Source: Undibacterium pigrum
GTDB lineage: Bacteria; Pseudomonadota; Gammaproteobacteria; Burkholderiales; Burkholderiaceae_D
Direction: 5' to 3'
NCBI RefSeq assembly: GCF_003201815.1
Contig: NZ_QJKB01000003.1
Location: 124,001 to 188,000 of the forward strand
Length of the DNA: 64,000 nt
The position numbers were made by a program, and so were the translations under genes. Of the stretch, positions 56,233-64,000 are shown one piece after another. Numbering within the stretch: position 1 is the stretch's first letter; every line of letters starts with the position of its first letter. A model generated the notes under the pieces. That model was given only the letters and a program-made list of their open reading frames with translations. It was not told where the DNA came from and did no database searches.

Positions 56233-57297
56233 TTACCAGCCTTTATACATGCGACCGGGGTTGAATATACCGGCAGGGTCAAAAGTATTCTTCAGGCGTT
56301 TGTGTATTTTTTCTACCGGTGCCGACAAGGGGGCGAATACACCTATGCTCTTGTCACCGCCGCGGAACAAACTTGCATGGCCACCGGCAGCCAGTGCAGT
56401 CAGGCGTATCAGCTCAGGTTTTTCTGTGCTGTAAAGCCAGCGCTGCGCCCCGCCCCATTCGATCATGGTTTTGCCAGTCAGCTTCAAGGCCAGGCTGGTG
56501 GATGGTAGCGATAAACGCCATAAGCCGTGTTCTTCTTCCTGCTGGAAAAAATCCAGGGTCTGTTCGCGTAAAGCCGTCCAGAAGTCGGTGGCATCGTACA
56601 TTTCTTCACCGCCCAGCCTGGCCCTGGCAGCACGCACTGCGGCCTCTGCGCCAGACAGTCGCAACATCAATCGGCCTACATGCCAGCAACTGGCAGAGAT
56701 GGGTAAGGCCTGGCCTGCCCACTGATTCAAACGCGTCAGTGCATCTGCTTCTGACAGAGCAAATACCAGGGTGGTTTCTGCAAAGGGACGAGGCAAAACC
56801 TTGACGGAAATATCCAGCAGCAAACCCAGGCAGCCCATGGAACCAGTGAGCAAGCGAGAGACATCATAGCCAGCGACATTCTTCATGACCTGACCACCAA
56901 ATTCCAGTATTTGCCCTTGCCCATTCATGAGGCTGACACCGAGCACAAAATCACGCACGGCGCCGACGGCAGGCCGCCTTGGGCCAGACAAGCCTGCAGC
57001 CACGACACCGCCTATGGTGGCACCAGTACCCCAGTGTGGCGGCTCGAATGCCAGCATCTGGTTTTGTGCTGCCAGAGCGGTTTCTATTTCTGTCAGTGAC
57101 GTACCGCTGCGGGCTGTCAGTACCAGCTCAGTCGGGTCATATGCCAGGATGCCGCTGTAAGCACGGGTATCCAGTACCTCTCCCTGCACTTCCTGCCCAT
57201 ACCAGTGCTTGCTGCCACCACCCTGTATCTGCAGGGCGGTGCCACTGGCACTTGCTGCCAATATGCGTTCACGAAAATTGTCTAGCGTTGTTTGCAT
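56233..57297 (-). CDS. glcE: Glycolate oxidase FAD-binding subunit GlcE
   Basis: A 354-residue FAD-binding type 4 protein, a shortened paralogue of GlcD. IQGGGSKHWYG and LTARSGTSLTEIETALA form the FAD-binding fold, and GATIGGVVAAGLSGPRRPAVGAVRDFVLG is the flavin contact region. It ends in the conserved FDPAGIFNPGRMYKG. ATG 57297 is preferred to an upstream TTG. It is needed for glycolate dehydrogenase activity with GlcD and GlcF. Confidence 0.95.
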   Translation of the reverse strand: MQTTLDNFRERILAASASGTALQIQGGGSKHWYGQEVQGEVLDTRAYSGILAYDPTELVLTARSGTSLTEIETALAAQNQMLAFEPPHWGTGATIGGVVAAGLSGPRRPAVGAVRDFVLGVSLMNGQGQILEFGGQVMKNVAGYDVSRLLTGSMGCLGLLLDISVKVLPRPFAETTLVFALSEADALTRLNQWAGQALPISASCWHVGRLMLRLSGAEAAVRAARARLGGEEMYDATDFWTALREQTLDFFQQEEEHGLWRLSLPSTSLALKLTGKTMIEWGGAQRWLYSTEKPELIRLTALAAGGHASLFRGGDKSIGVFAPLSAPVEKIHKRLKNTFDPAGIFNPGRMYKGW

Positions 57298-57328
57298 GCC
57301 ATCGTCCAATTAAGTCTAGCCTCTGTCT

Positions 57329-58807
57329 TTAAAAACGCGGCAAATCAGGGAACTTCAAACTGCCTCTTTTCACATGCATGCGGCCATATTCCGCACAGCG
57401 ATGCAAGGTAGGTATGGCTTTATCCGGATTCAGCAAGGCGTCAGGATCAAAAGCCCGTTTCAAGTCGAGGAAGGCAGTAATCTCTTCACTGGAAAACTGC
57501 ACACACATGGAATTGATTTTTTCTATACCCACACCATGTTCACCAGTGATGGTGCCACCGACCTTGACGCATAACTCCAGTATCTCGGCACCAAATTCCT
57601 CGGCCCGGTGAAACTCACCTTCTTTGTTTGCATCAAATAAAATCAGTGGGTGCAAATTGCCATCGCCCGCATGAAAGACGTTGGCGCAACGCAGGCCGTA
57701 TTTTTCTTCCATGGCAGTGATACCGATCAGGACTTGTGCCATATGCTTGCGCGGTATCGTGCCATCCATGCAGTAGTAATCGGGGGAGATGCGACCCGCA
57801 GCGGGGAAAGCATTCTTGCGGCCAGACCAGAAACGCAGGCGCTCTGCCTCGCTATTGGAGACTGCCAGTGCGGTCGCACCTGCCTGCTCCAATACGGCGC
57901 TCATGCGGGCAATTTCTTCTTCGACTTCTTCTATGGTGCCGTCTGATTCACAGAGCAAAATGGCTTCGGCATCGGTGTCATAACCTGCCTGCACAAAGGG
58001 CTCGACCATGCGCGAAGATGTCTTGTCCATCATCTCCAGCCCGGCAGGGATGATGCCTGCGGCAATCACGCTGGCGACCGCATTGCCGCCTTTTACTACA
58101 TCATCAAACGACGCCATAATCACGCGTGCTGTTTGCGGCTTGGGTATCAGTTTAACGGTCACTTCTGTGACGACACCGAGCATGCCTTCAGAACCGATGA
58201 ACACGGCCAGCAAATCCAGGCCAGGTGCATCGAGTGCGCCACCGCCCAGCTCTATGACCTCACCCTCCATGGTGATGGCGCGTACCGCCATGACATTGTG
58301 GACCGTCAAGCCATATTTAAGGCAATGCACGCCACCAGAATTTTCTGCCACATTGCCGCCTATGGTGCAGGCGATTTGTGAAGATGGGTCAGGCGCGTAA
58401 TACAAACCGTGGGCAGATACTGCTTCAGAGATCGCCAGGTTACGCACACCAGGTTGCACGACCGCAGTGCGAGCATAGGCATCGATCTTGATGATTTTAT
58501 TGAGCTTGGCTGTTGATAGCACCAGGCCGTCTGCAATCGGCATGGCACCGCCAGACAAACCCGTACCAGCACCGCGCGGCACGATGGCCACCTGCTTTTC
58601 ACGGCAGATATTGATGATGCTGATGACCTGGCTTTCATTTTCTGGCAGGGTCACCACCATGGGTAACTGGCGGTAAGCTGCCAGGCCGTCACATTCATAG
58701 GGGCGGGTATCTTCTTCATCATACAAAATGCAATGCGCAGGCAATTGCTGGCGCAGTGCGCGCACAAGGTCTTGCTGGCGTGAAGATATGGCGAGTGATG
58801 CTTCCAT
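57329..58807 (-). CDS. glcD: Glycolate oxidase subunit GlcD
   Basis: A 492-residue FAD-linked oxidase. The motif VAIVPRGAGTGLSGGAMP and DPSSQIACTIGGNVAENSGGVHCLKYG form the FAD site. NVFHAGDGNLHPLI provides catalytic histidines, and GTITGEHGVGIEK is the C-terminal signature. It oxidises glycolate to glyoxylate. It is the first gene of glcDEF; no glcC regulator or malate synthase is adjacent. Confidence 0.97.
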   Translation of the reverse strand: MEASLAISSRQQDLVRALRQQLPAHCILYDEEDTRPYECDGLAAYRQLPMVVTLPENESQVISIINICREKQVAIVPRGAGTGLSGGAMPIADGLVLSTAKLNKIIKIDAYARTAVVQPGVRNLAISEAVSAHGLYYAPDPSSQIACTIGGNVAENSGGVHCLKYGLTVHNVMAVRAITMEGEVIELGGGALDAPGLDLLAVFIGSEGMLGVVTEVTVKLIPKPQTARVIMASFDDVVKGGNAVASVIAAGIIPAGLEMMDKTSSRMVEPFVQAGYDTDAEAILLCESDGTIEEVEEEIARMSAVLEQAGATALAVSNSEAERLRFWSGRKNAFPAAGRISPDYYCMDGTIPRKHMAQVLIGITAMEEKYGLRCANVFHAGDGNLHPLILFDANKEGEFHRAEEFGAEILELCVKVGGTITGEHGVGIEKINSMCVQFSSEEITAFLDLKRAFDPDALLNPDKAIPTLHRCAEYGRMHVKRGSLKFPDLPRF

Positions 58808-58928
58808 GCTGGCTCCTGTTGATTCAAGGAGTGTAATCAGCTTTCCATGTCTTGTGATGAATTGTTCTCAGAAATTGCCGCAAATACTTTTCATTACTTC
58901 AGGGGGAGCGACTTATGCAACAGTGCCC

Positions 58929-59423
58929 TTATCTGGCTCCAGCCTTCACCAGTACATCTATCATTGTCTTGTTTGACTTTGCTGCATATTTTGCCATGGA
59001 CAAAGGCGTATCACCATTAGGTGCAGTGGCATTCACGTCGGCTTTTTTGCTGATTAATAATTGAACTGTCTCCAGCTTGTCCATCAGCACGGCACATAGC
59101 AGGGGTGTATATCCGTCACCGTTAGTCGATTCTATATCTGCCCCCACCTTGAGCAAGGCCAGGATGATGTCATTGTTACCCTTCAAAGCTGCCTGCGTCA
59201 TGAAGGTGGGGGCAGCCCGGCTGTCTTCTTGCAAATCAAGCCTGATTTTATCCTTGATGAATTTTTCAACTGCCGCGGCATTATTTTCGTTGATGGCTTT
59301 CAGCATGGCAGTGTACTGGCTACGCTCTGCCTTGCTCAAACCACCTGCATTGGCCGGCAGTGTTATCGCGAACAGGATGGACATCAGAATAGACGTCAAG
59401 CTAGGTATGTATTTGTTTTTCAT
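58929..59423 (-). CDS. Secreted ankyrin repeat protein
   Basis: A 164-residue protein. A signal peptide occupies about residues 1-26 (SILMSILFAITLPANA). Then come roughly three ankyrin-like repeats (about 70-160: FMTQAALKGNNDIILALLKVGADIES, GYTPLLCAVLMDKLETVQLLISKKADVNATAP, GDTPLSMAKYA). These are protein-binding modules, here probably periplasmic. The partner is unknown. It is a single gene. Confidence 0.88.
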   Translation of the reverse strand: MKNKYIPSLTSILMSILFAITLPANAGGLSKAERSQYTAMLKAINENNAAAVEKFIKDKIRLDLQEDSRAAPTFMTQAALKGNNDIILALLKVGADIESTNGDGYTPLLCAVLMDKLETVQLLISKKADVNATAPNGDTPLSMAKYAAKSNKTMIDVLVKAGAR

Positions 59424-59540
59424 GTCTGAACGCCTTTACTAAACCAAAGGGCGGCATCTTACAGTAATTGCCATGGCAAACCATTGATCAAGACGCAATA
59501 AACTGTAACAGGCGATAAAATGACATGAACCCACAAAAAA

Positions 59541-59567
59541 CAAAAGGACGCCTAAGCGTCCTTTTTC
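59541..59567. terminator. Terminator after erpA
   Basis: The stem AAAAGGACGC (59542-59551) / GCGTCCTTTT (59556-59565). On the minus strand it is followed by GTTTTTTG, 20 bp beyond the erpA stop. It is symmetric enough to act in both directions. Confidence 0.85.
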
Positions 59568-59584
59568 AGGCAAATCAACGAGGA

Positions 59585-59935
59585 TTATGCTGAGAATGAA
59601 GAACCACAACCACAAGTGGTCGTTGCATTCGGGTTCTTGATGACGAACTGTGCGCCTTCGAGGTCATCCTTGTAATCGATTTCTGCGCCAACCAAGTATT
59701 GGTAGCTCATGGAGTCGATCAGCAAATGGACGCCATTCTTGGTCATGGTCGTATCATCTTCATTGGTGATTTCATCAAATGTGAAACCATACTGGAAACC
59801 TGAGCAACCGCCGCCTTGTACGAAGACGCGCAGTTTCAGGTCAGGATTACCCTCTTCTTCAATCAGCTGGGCTACTTTGGCAGCGGCGCTTTCAGTGAAA
59901 ACAATGGGTGCGGGCATTTCGGCAACAGCGTTCAT
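59585..59935 (-). CDS. erpA: Iron-sulfur cluster insertion protein ErpA
   Basis: A 116-residue A-type carrier. The three cluster cysteines are C44 ([11 protein letters not shown]), C108 and C110 (TTCGCGSSF). It delivers Fe-S clusters to apoproteins in the cytoplasm. It lies 48 bp from bactofilin, both minus strand. It matches the ErpA subgroup rather than IscA by the N-terminal [30 protein letters not shown]. Confidence 0.95.
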   Translation of the reverse strand: MNAVAEMPAPIVFTESAAAKVAQLIEEEGNPDLKLRVFVQGGGCSGFQYGFTFDEITNEDDTTMTKNGVHLLIDSMSYQYLVGAEIDYKDDLEGAQFVIKNPNATTTCGCGSSFSA

Positions 59936-59983
59936 AATTACTCCTTCAGACTATTTACCATCATTATAGACCCGCACGGAAAT

Positions 59984-60373
59984 CTATGCATTGTTCGCTG
60001 CGAGTTTCAAGACAGGTTCTTGAGCCTGGTCATGACTAAGCTTGCCAGAAACGACAGCACCGCTCAGCATTTCCAGTGTTTTGTAGTGCACATCACCAAA
60101 TATTTGTGCTTTTGGCTGTAATTCAAGCAGTTCTGAAGAAAATACCGGGCCATTGATGACACCATTGACAACAATGTGGGCCGCGCGGACTTCGCCATCA
60201 ATTTTTGCCTGTTCAGAGATCACCAGCATGCTGGATGCTTCCAGATCAGCGACGACATTGCCGCGGATGTGACCATCGATGCGCAAACCGCCTTTAAAGT
60301 GCAAGTCACCCTGTATGACCGTAGTCGCGCCTATCAGACTATCTATCGTATTCTTGGTTTTTCGATTAAACAT
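59984..60373 (-). CDS. Bactofilin family protein
   Basis: A 129-residue protein with the bactofilin (DUF583) right-handed beta-helix. Repeating short strands are seen (TVIQGDLHFKGGLRIDGHIRGNVVA, LVISEQAKIDGEVRAAHIVVNGVINGPV, LELQPKAQIFGDVHYKTLEM). It polymerises into cytoskeletal filaments at the membrane and often scaffolds cell-wall enzymes. It lies between the DUF6776 gene and erpA. No adjacent M23 peptidase was seen. Confidence 0.95.
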   Translation of the reverse strand: MFNRKTKNTIDSLIGATTVIQGDLHFKGGLRIDGHIRGNVVADLEASSMLVISEQAKIDGEVRAAHIVVNGVINGPVFSSELLELQPKAQIFGDVHYKTLEMLSGAVVSGKLSHDQAQEPVLKLAANNA

Positions 60374-60476
60374 TCGTGCTCCCTTTTGAGGAAATGAGCC
60401 AGAACCCGCGGCATATGAGAAATGCTATTTTTAGCAATTGCTGCAGTTTCTTTGCGTGGTTTATAAATTCACAGTT

Positions 60477-61202
60477 TTATAAATTGACCATTTGCTGAGC
60501 CCGGATCTGGCCATTGGATAACACTTTGGCCTGTACACCTTTAACCGTAGCTCCCTCTGGCAAGGTGATCGTACCTTCCAGCCTTTGATAATGCCGGAAT
60601 GATAATTTTAACTTCCCGGCATCGCCCGACTTAGGGTCGGGAAACAGCATCGTAGCAGGTTTACCAACTTGTACCAAGTTCAAGCTGAATTGCATTTCCC
60701 CAGTGAAATCCCGGCCATTCTTGCCACCCTGCATGACCAGTGCCCTATAGCGTAGCTGGCCCGGGCTCAACATTTCCACCTTGAAATTTTGCAGGGAAAT
60801 ACCTTCAGCGCCAACTGCTGAGGGTGTCAGGCTTTCAAAAAATGCCAGGTCATCCTTGAGCTTGAGGTTTTCTGTCGTCAAAGCCTTGACCTGGTCGGTC
60901 AACTGCTTTTGGGTAGACTTGTCGATATTGACCGTGCTCTCTATGGTATTGGCAGCCAGCGAGAGCTTGTCACGCTCGGCGGTCAACTCCGTTATTTTCT
61001 CTTTCAGCCCTTCTACTTCATCGGCGCTGATTTTGGAGCCGAAAGCGAAACTTTTGCCCAGATCATAAGTCCACCAAGCGACGCCAGCAGCAATAGCTAT
61101 GACGACGCCAGCCATGGCCACTTTGAATGTCCACGGCTTTTCATGCGTAATCGTCATTTTTGGCGCCAGGAAGCGCTTGGGAGTCAGACGTGACTTTGCC
61201 AT
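60477..61202 (-). CDS. DUF6776-type membrane-anchored protein
   Basis: A 241-residue protein. It has a basic N-terminus, a membrane helix (about 27-48, FKVAMAGVVIAIAAGVAWWTYDLG) and a coiled coil (about 62-125, ELTAERDKLSLAANTIEST…). The periplasmic beta domain (about 135-241) includes FKVEMLSPGQLRYRALVMQGGKNGRDF. This architecture, found next to bactofilin in beta-proteobacteria, is the DUF6776 family. Function is unknown, perhaps cell envelope. It starts 10 bp after the argC stop. Confidence 0.8.
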   Translation of the reverse strand: MAKSRLTPKRFLAPKMTITHEKPWTFKVAMAGVVIAIAAGVAWWTYDLGKSFAFGSKISADEVEGLKEKITELTAERDKLSLAANTIESTVNIDKSTQKQLTDQVKALTTENLKLKDDLAFFESLTPSAVGAEGISLQNFKVEMLSPGQLRYRALVMQGGKNGRDFTGEMQFSLNLVQVGKPATMLFPDPKSGDAGKLKLSFRHYQRLEGTITLPEGATVKGVQAKVLSNGQIRAQQMVNL

Positions 61203-61212
61203 AACCGTGCGA

Positions 61213-62250
61213 TTAAGGCAGGACTGGCACGTGCATCAGCCCGGTGCCTTCTTCCAGGCCAAACATTAAATTCATACACTGCACGGCCTGGCCAGATGCG
61301 CCCTTGACCAGATTGTCCTGCACTACCAATATGACAACAGTATTGCCATTGTTTGGCCTGTGCAAAGCCAGACGCAACATGTTGGAAGCGCGAGTGGAAC
61401 GCGTCTCAGGATGCGAACCAAATGGCAGTACATCGACAAAGACTTCATCCTTGTAGGCATTTTCAAACAGGGCTTGCAAGTCTTCGTTGCTGATTTCTGT
61501 ATTCAGGCGTGCATACAGGGTGGAATGCATGCCACGTATCATCGGCACTAAGTGCGGCGTGAACAACAAGCCTACCGGGTCTTTGCTGATGCGCTGCAAT
61601 TGTTCTATGGTTTCAGGAGTATGCCTGTGGCCGGATACGCCATAGGCCTTGAAGGTGTCACTGGTTTCAGAGAACAAAAGGCCCAGTTCCGCCTTGCGGC
61701 CTGCGCCGGATACGCCAGATTTGCAGTCGGCGATCAGATTGCCTGCATCAATGATGCCTGCCTTCAGCAATGGGGAAAAACCGAGCTGCATGGTCGTTGG
61801 GTAGCAACCTGGGTTGCCCACCACTCTGGCGGTCTTGATGGCGGCACGGTTCAGTTCTGGCAAGCCATACACGGCTTCATCCAAAACTTCGGTACAGGTG
61901 TGCGGTATGCCATACCATTTTTCAAATTCTGCCACATTCTTCATGCGGAAGTCAGCTGCCAGGTCGATGACCTTGACGCCTGCAGCAAGCAATTCAGGTG
62001 CCTGTGCCATGGCTACGCCATGCGGGGTGGCAAAGAAGACGACGTCGCATTCCTTGAGATTGGCTTTATCTGGCGCAGAAAAAGCGATATCCACGCGACC
62101 ACGCAGGGAAGGATACATTTCAGAAACTGGCAAGCCATCTTCCTTGCGGGAAGTGATCGCCGTAATTTGCGCCTGAGGATGGGTGGCCAATATGCGCAAT
62201 AATTCTACCCCGGTATATCCAGTGCCACCTACGATGCCAATTTTGATCAT
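61213..62250 (-). CDS. argC: N-acetyl-gamma-glutamyl-phosphate reductase
   Basis: A 345-residue enzyme for the third step of arginine synthesis. The NADP motif is GGTGYTG (8-14) and the active-site cysteine is C149 in [18 protein letters not shown]. It is the long (type 1) form. ATG 62250 follows AAGGAAAGC; a TTG five codons upstream was rejected. It is downstream of the rplM-rpsI terminator and probably has its own promoter. Confidence 0.96.
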   Translation of the reverse strand: MIKIGIVGGTGYTGVELLRILATHPQAQITAITSRKEDGLPVSEMYPSLRGRVDIAFSAPDKANLKECDVVFFATPHGVAMAQAPELLAAGVKVIDLAADFRMKNVAEFEKWYGIPHTCTEVLDEAVYGLPELNRAAIKTARVVGNPGCYPTTMQLGFSPLLKAGIIDAGNLIADCKSGVSGAGRKAELGLLFSETSDTFKAYGVSGHRHTPETIEQLQRISKDPVGLLFTPHLVPMIRGMHSTLYARLNTEISNEDLQALFENAYKDEVFVDVLPFGSHPETRSTRASNMLRLALHRPNNGNTVVILVVQDNLVKGASGQAVQCMNLMFGLEEGTGLMHVPVLP

Positions 62251-62341
62251 ATGCTTTCCTTGCAAGAAATTTTGACGCTATTCTAGCAGCATAAGAGTCT
62301 ATGCCGCTGTGACTGAAAAAACTCGTTACATGCTCCAAAGC

Positions 62342-62366
62342 AAAAAAGCCGCCCTTGCAGGCGGCT
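62342..62366 (-). terminator. Terminator of the rplM-rpsI operon
   Basis: AGCCGCC/GGCGGCT stem (62347-62353 with 62360-62366). The minus strand then reads TTTTTTG. It lies about 32 bp after the rpsI stop. Confidence 0.9.
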
Positions 62367-62397
62367 CTCTTGTAGCAATTCGTACAGCGATAAAAAA

Positions 62398-62790
62398 TTA
62401 ACGCTTGGAGAATTGTTTTGCGCGACGTGCTTTGCGCAGACCAACTTTTTTACGTTCAACTTCGCGAGCATCACGAGTAACGAAGCCAGCTTTTGACAAT
62501 TCAGGTTTCAAAGCTGCATCGTAGTCGATCAGGGCACGAGTGATACCGTGACGAACAGCACCGGATTGGCCGGATTCGCCGCCGCCGTGAACGTTAACCA
62601 TAATGTCGAATGTTTCGAGATTATTAGTCAGTTCCAGAGGTTGACGGATGACCATCAGGCCAGTTTCACGAGAGAAATACTCGTTAGCTGGTTTGCCGTT
62701 GACAACGATCTTGCCGCTGCCGGATTTCAGGAATACGCGAGCAACTGCGCTCTTGCGACGGCCAGTTCCGTAGTTGTAATTACCGATCAT
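62398..62790 (-). CDS. rpsI: 30S ribosomal protein S9
   Basis: A 130-residue protein beginning [20 protein letters not shown] and ending in the basic tail [12 protein letters not shown], which reaches the P-site tRNA in the ribosome. The length matches bacterial S9. It follows rplM after 9 bp. Confidence 0.98.
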   Translation of the reverse strand: MIGNYNYGTGRRKSAVARVFLKSGSGKIVVNGKPANEYFSRETGLMVIRQPLELTNNLETFDIMVNVHGGGESGQSGAVRHGITRALIDYDAALKPELSKAGFVTRDAREVERKKVGLRKARRAKQFSKR

Positions 62791-62799
62791 GGCTAATCC

Positions 62800-63228
62800 T
62801 TAGATGTCGAGTACTTGTGGTTGCTGAGCTGCGTGCGGATGTGTTGCATCTGCATAGACTTTCAGCTTCTTGATCATTGCATAGCCGAGTGGGCCTTTAG
62901 GCAACATGCCTTTAACAGCTTTCTCGAGTGCACGACCTGGAAAACGCTCTTGCATTTTCTGGAAATTTGTTTCATAGATACCGCCTGGATAACCAGTATG
63001 ACGGTAGTATGTTTTGTTCAGAGCTTTAGTACCAGTCACGCGCAGTTTGCCTGCGTTAACAACAACGATAAAATCGCCTGTGTCTACGTGTGGTGTAAAT
63101 TCTGGTTTATGTTTGCCGCGTAAACGGAGTGCCACTTCGCTGGCAACACGTCCGAGTACTTTATCTGTCGCGTCAATCACGAACCAGTCGCGCTGAACCT
63201 CATGGCCCTTAGCGGAAAAGGTTTTCAT
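62800..63228 (-). CDS. rplM: 50S ribosomal protein L13
   Basis: A 142-residue protein with the L13 features [45 protein letters not shown] and the [25 protein letters not shown] signature. It is the first gene of the rplM-rpsI operon. A near-consensus promoter and a structured leader lie upstream. Confidence 0.98.
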   Translation of the reverse strand: MKTFSAKGHEVQRDWFVIDATDKVLGRVASEVALRLRGKHKPEFTPHVDTGDFIVVVNAGKLRVTGTKALNKTYYRHTGYPGGIYETNFQKMQERFPGRALEKAVKGMLPKGPLGYAMIKKLKVYADATHPHAAQQPQVLDI

Positions 63229-63376
63229 GTTGAATCCTAATAAAAGTTAAAAACGCCCTCAAATATTCTGTGTTTTTGGTGGTTCTGCCATTAATTTCAG
63301 CAGACTCGTCCTTATCACTTCTCCCTTGGGCGATCAGGGAGTCGGAAATTATAGTATTTTCAAAGACTTAGTGCAA
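63229..63376 (-). promoter_or_regulatory. rplM promoter and structured leader
   Basis: On the minus strand TTGCAC (63371-63376) and TATAAT (63348-63353) are 17 bp apart, a near-perfect sigma-70 promoter; transcription should begin near 63341. The 112-base leader folds: CTCCCT pairs with AGGGAG inside an outer GACTC/GAGTC stem, and CTGC/GCAG forms another hairpin. L13 operons are often autoregulated through their leaders; that role here is inferred. Confidence 0.75.
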
Positions 63377-63428
63377 GAACTGTTTAATTTTTGTGCAGAC
63401 TTTGTTGGAACTATGCAGAATCAGGGGC

Positions 63429-63529
63429 AAAAAAAACCCGAAGACTGGCTTCGGGTTGAATCCACCAAAGGAGTAGGTGGAGGAGACAATTGCGAGGCTA
63501 GTTGACAGACTTGCTATTAACTAACCGAT
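63429..63529 (-). ncRNA. Candidate small RNA with anti-Shine-Dalgarno motifs
   Basis: About 100 nt on the minus strand. An unpaired 5' part is followed by CUCCUCC (63479-63485). A stem UCCACC/GGUGGA (63476-63481 and 63461-63466) has the loop UACUCCUUU, which copies the 3' end of 16S rRNA. The terminator AACCCGAAG/CUUCGGGUU (63435-63457) then runs into eight U residues (63436-63429). The promoter is at 63536-63564. No coding frame fits. It could pair with ribosome binding sites. It resembles in kind the small RNAs with CUCCUCC loops of other proteobacteria and possibly the toxic small RNA family reported from beta-proteobacteria; I cannot confirm membership. Confidence 0.7.
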
Positions 63530-63535
63530 GAGTCA

Positions 63536-63564
63536 ATAATAGGATAAGAAATTGTGCAGTGCAA
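63536..63564 (-). promoter_or_regulatory. Promoter of the candidate small RNA
   Basis: On the minus strand TTGCAC (63559-63564) and TATTAT (63536-63541) are exactly 17 bp apart. The start is predicted near 63529. The -35 and spacing are the same as those of the rplM promoter. Confidence 0.7.
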
Positions 63565-63659
63565 GGTAATTTACAGTTTATTGCGTGAAATTTTACGATT
63601 CTGCGCAATAGGCTACAATTTGACGCTGGTATTTTATTTATTAACGAGAGGGTGGAAGT

Positions 63660-64000
63660 ATGGAAGCTACAGTGCGCTGGACAGGTTCATCCGGCATGTC
63701 TTTTCTGGCAGAGACCGGTTCTGGTCATGCGGTTTTAATGGATGGCGCGCCCGATGGCGGTGGCCGCAATCTGGCACCGCGCCCCATGGAAATGGTATTA
63801 CTGGGAACAGGCGGCTGTTCTGCCTATGATGTCGTGCTGATTTTACGCAAGGGCAAACAGGATATCCGTGGCTGCGATGTCAAGCTGACAGCAGAACGTG
63901 CAGACACTGAGCCCAAGGTCTTCACGAAAATCAATTTCCACTTTGTCGTGCGCGGCCGTCAACTGAAGCCCAATCTGGTTGAGCGTGCGATCAAGTTGTC
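63660..64000 (+). CDS. OsmC family protein (5' part, cut by window end)
   Basis: An open frame of 113 residues runs off the right edge. It starts MEATVRWTGSSGMSFLAETGSGHAVLMD. The peroxidatic cysteine motif LLGTGGCSAYDVV (C53, with E44 upstream) matches the YhfA-like OsmC branch. The second conserved cysteine of the family would lie beyond the window. Members reduce organic hydroperoxides. The ATG follows GAGAGGGTGGAAG. It is divergent from the small RNA and rplM. Confidence 0.9.
   Translation, partial: MEATVRWTGSSGMSFLAETGSGHAVLMDGAPDGGGRNLAPRPMEMVLLGTGGCSAYDVVLILRKGKQDIRGCDVKLTAERADTEPKVFTKINFHFVVRGRQLKPNLVERAIKL

Noticed and set aside
63554..63829. 91-codon plus-strand frame overlapping the OsmC start
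   Set aside because: The OsmC frame at 63660 has the ribosome site and the family motif; this one is a shadow frame.

Overview
The window is a gene-dense chromosomal segment of a beta-proteobacterium, most likely a member of Oxalobacteraceae (Undibacterium-like). This rests on moderate GC, on protein types such as a RecG/OxyR/UbiA/QueA/Tgt/SecDF neighbourhood, PilT-PilU, a DUF6776-bactofilin-ErpA cluster next to argC, and RpsI/RplM, and on gene order typical of Burkholderiales. No tRNA, rRNA, CRISPR, phage or transposase gene was seen. About 67 protein genes are supported, two of them cut by the window edges.

Layout: 0-0.6 kb holds the tail of an SPFH protein and a small membrane protein. 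Around 0.6-1.1 kb is a non-coding structured repeat. From 1.1 to 5.7 kb lie ahpD/ahpC (peroxide reduction) and an HD-GYP phosphodiesterase followed by a PAS-rich histidine kinase. From 5.9 to 11 kb come psd, a Fur-type iron cluster (hemP, an unknown gene, bfd, tonB), bacterioferritin and a glutathione transferase. From 11.3 to 21.2 kb are purB, a sterol-desaturase-type hydroxylase, a cytochrome b561-YceI-YceI-MarR operon and an RND efflux pair. From 21.4 to 30.6 kb is a minus-strand block queA-tgt / amine oxidase / DUF945 / yajC-secD-secF. From 30.8 to 41.6 kb are recG, two GNAT genes, LysR, two SDRs, oxyR and a type Vd patatin autotransporter. From 41.5 to 49.3 kb are an HTH regulator, ugpBAEC, ubiA and a YqjD/YqjE/YqjK-like trio. 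From 49.4 to 58.8 kb are proC-yggS, pilT-pilU-gpx and glcDEF. From 58.9 to 64 kb are an ankyrin protein, erpA, bactofilin, DUF6776, argC, rpsI, rplM and the start of an OsmC gene.

Functional themes: peroxide defence recurs (AhpC/AhpD, OxyR with both redox cysteines, Gpx, OsmC, YceI/b561), as does iron handling (HemP, Bfd, TonB, Bfr, ErpA). The rest is core metabolism, translation, secretion and twitching motility.

The most unusual material is non-coding. (1) A probable small RNA on the minus strand upstream of rplM (about 63429-63529) has a near-consensus promoter, a hairpin whose loop mimics the 16S anti-Shine-Dalgarno sequence, a CUCCUCC motif and a strong terminator. (2) A structured dispersed repeat occurs three times (636-890, 35352-35650 inverted, 35743-35980); its second hairpin keeps pairing while its arm sequence changes between copies. 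(3) A 142-bp near-perfect palindromic element lies upstream of pilT. (4) Two CCACAGAG-type terminal-inverted-repeat elements are present, one of them inside the ugp operon. (5) There is a REP-like inverted pair and several short tandem repeats. All functional calls come from reading motifs; no database search was run.
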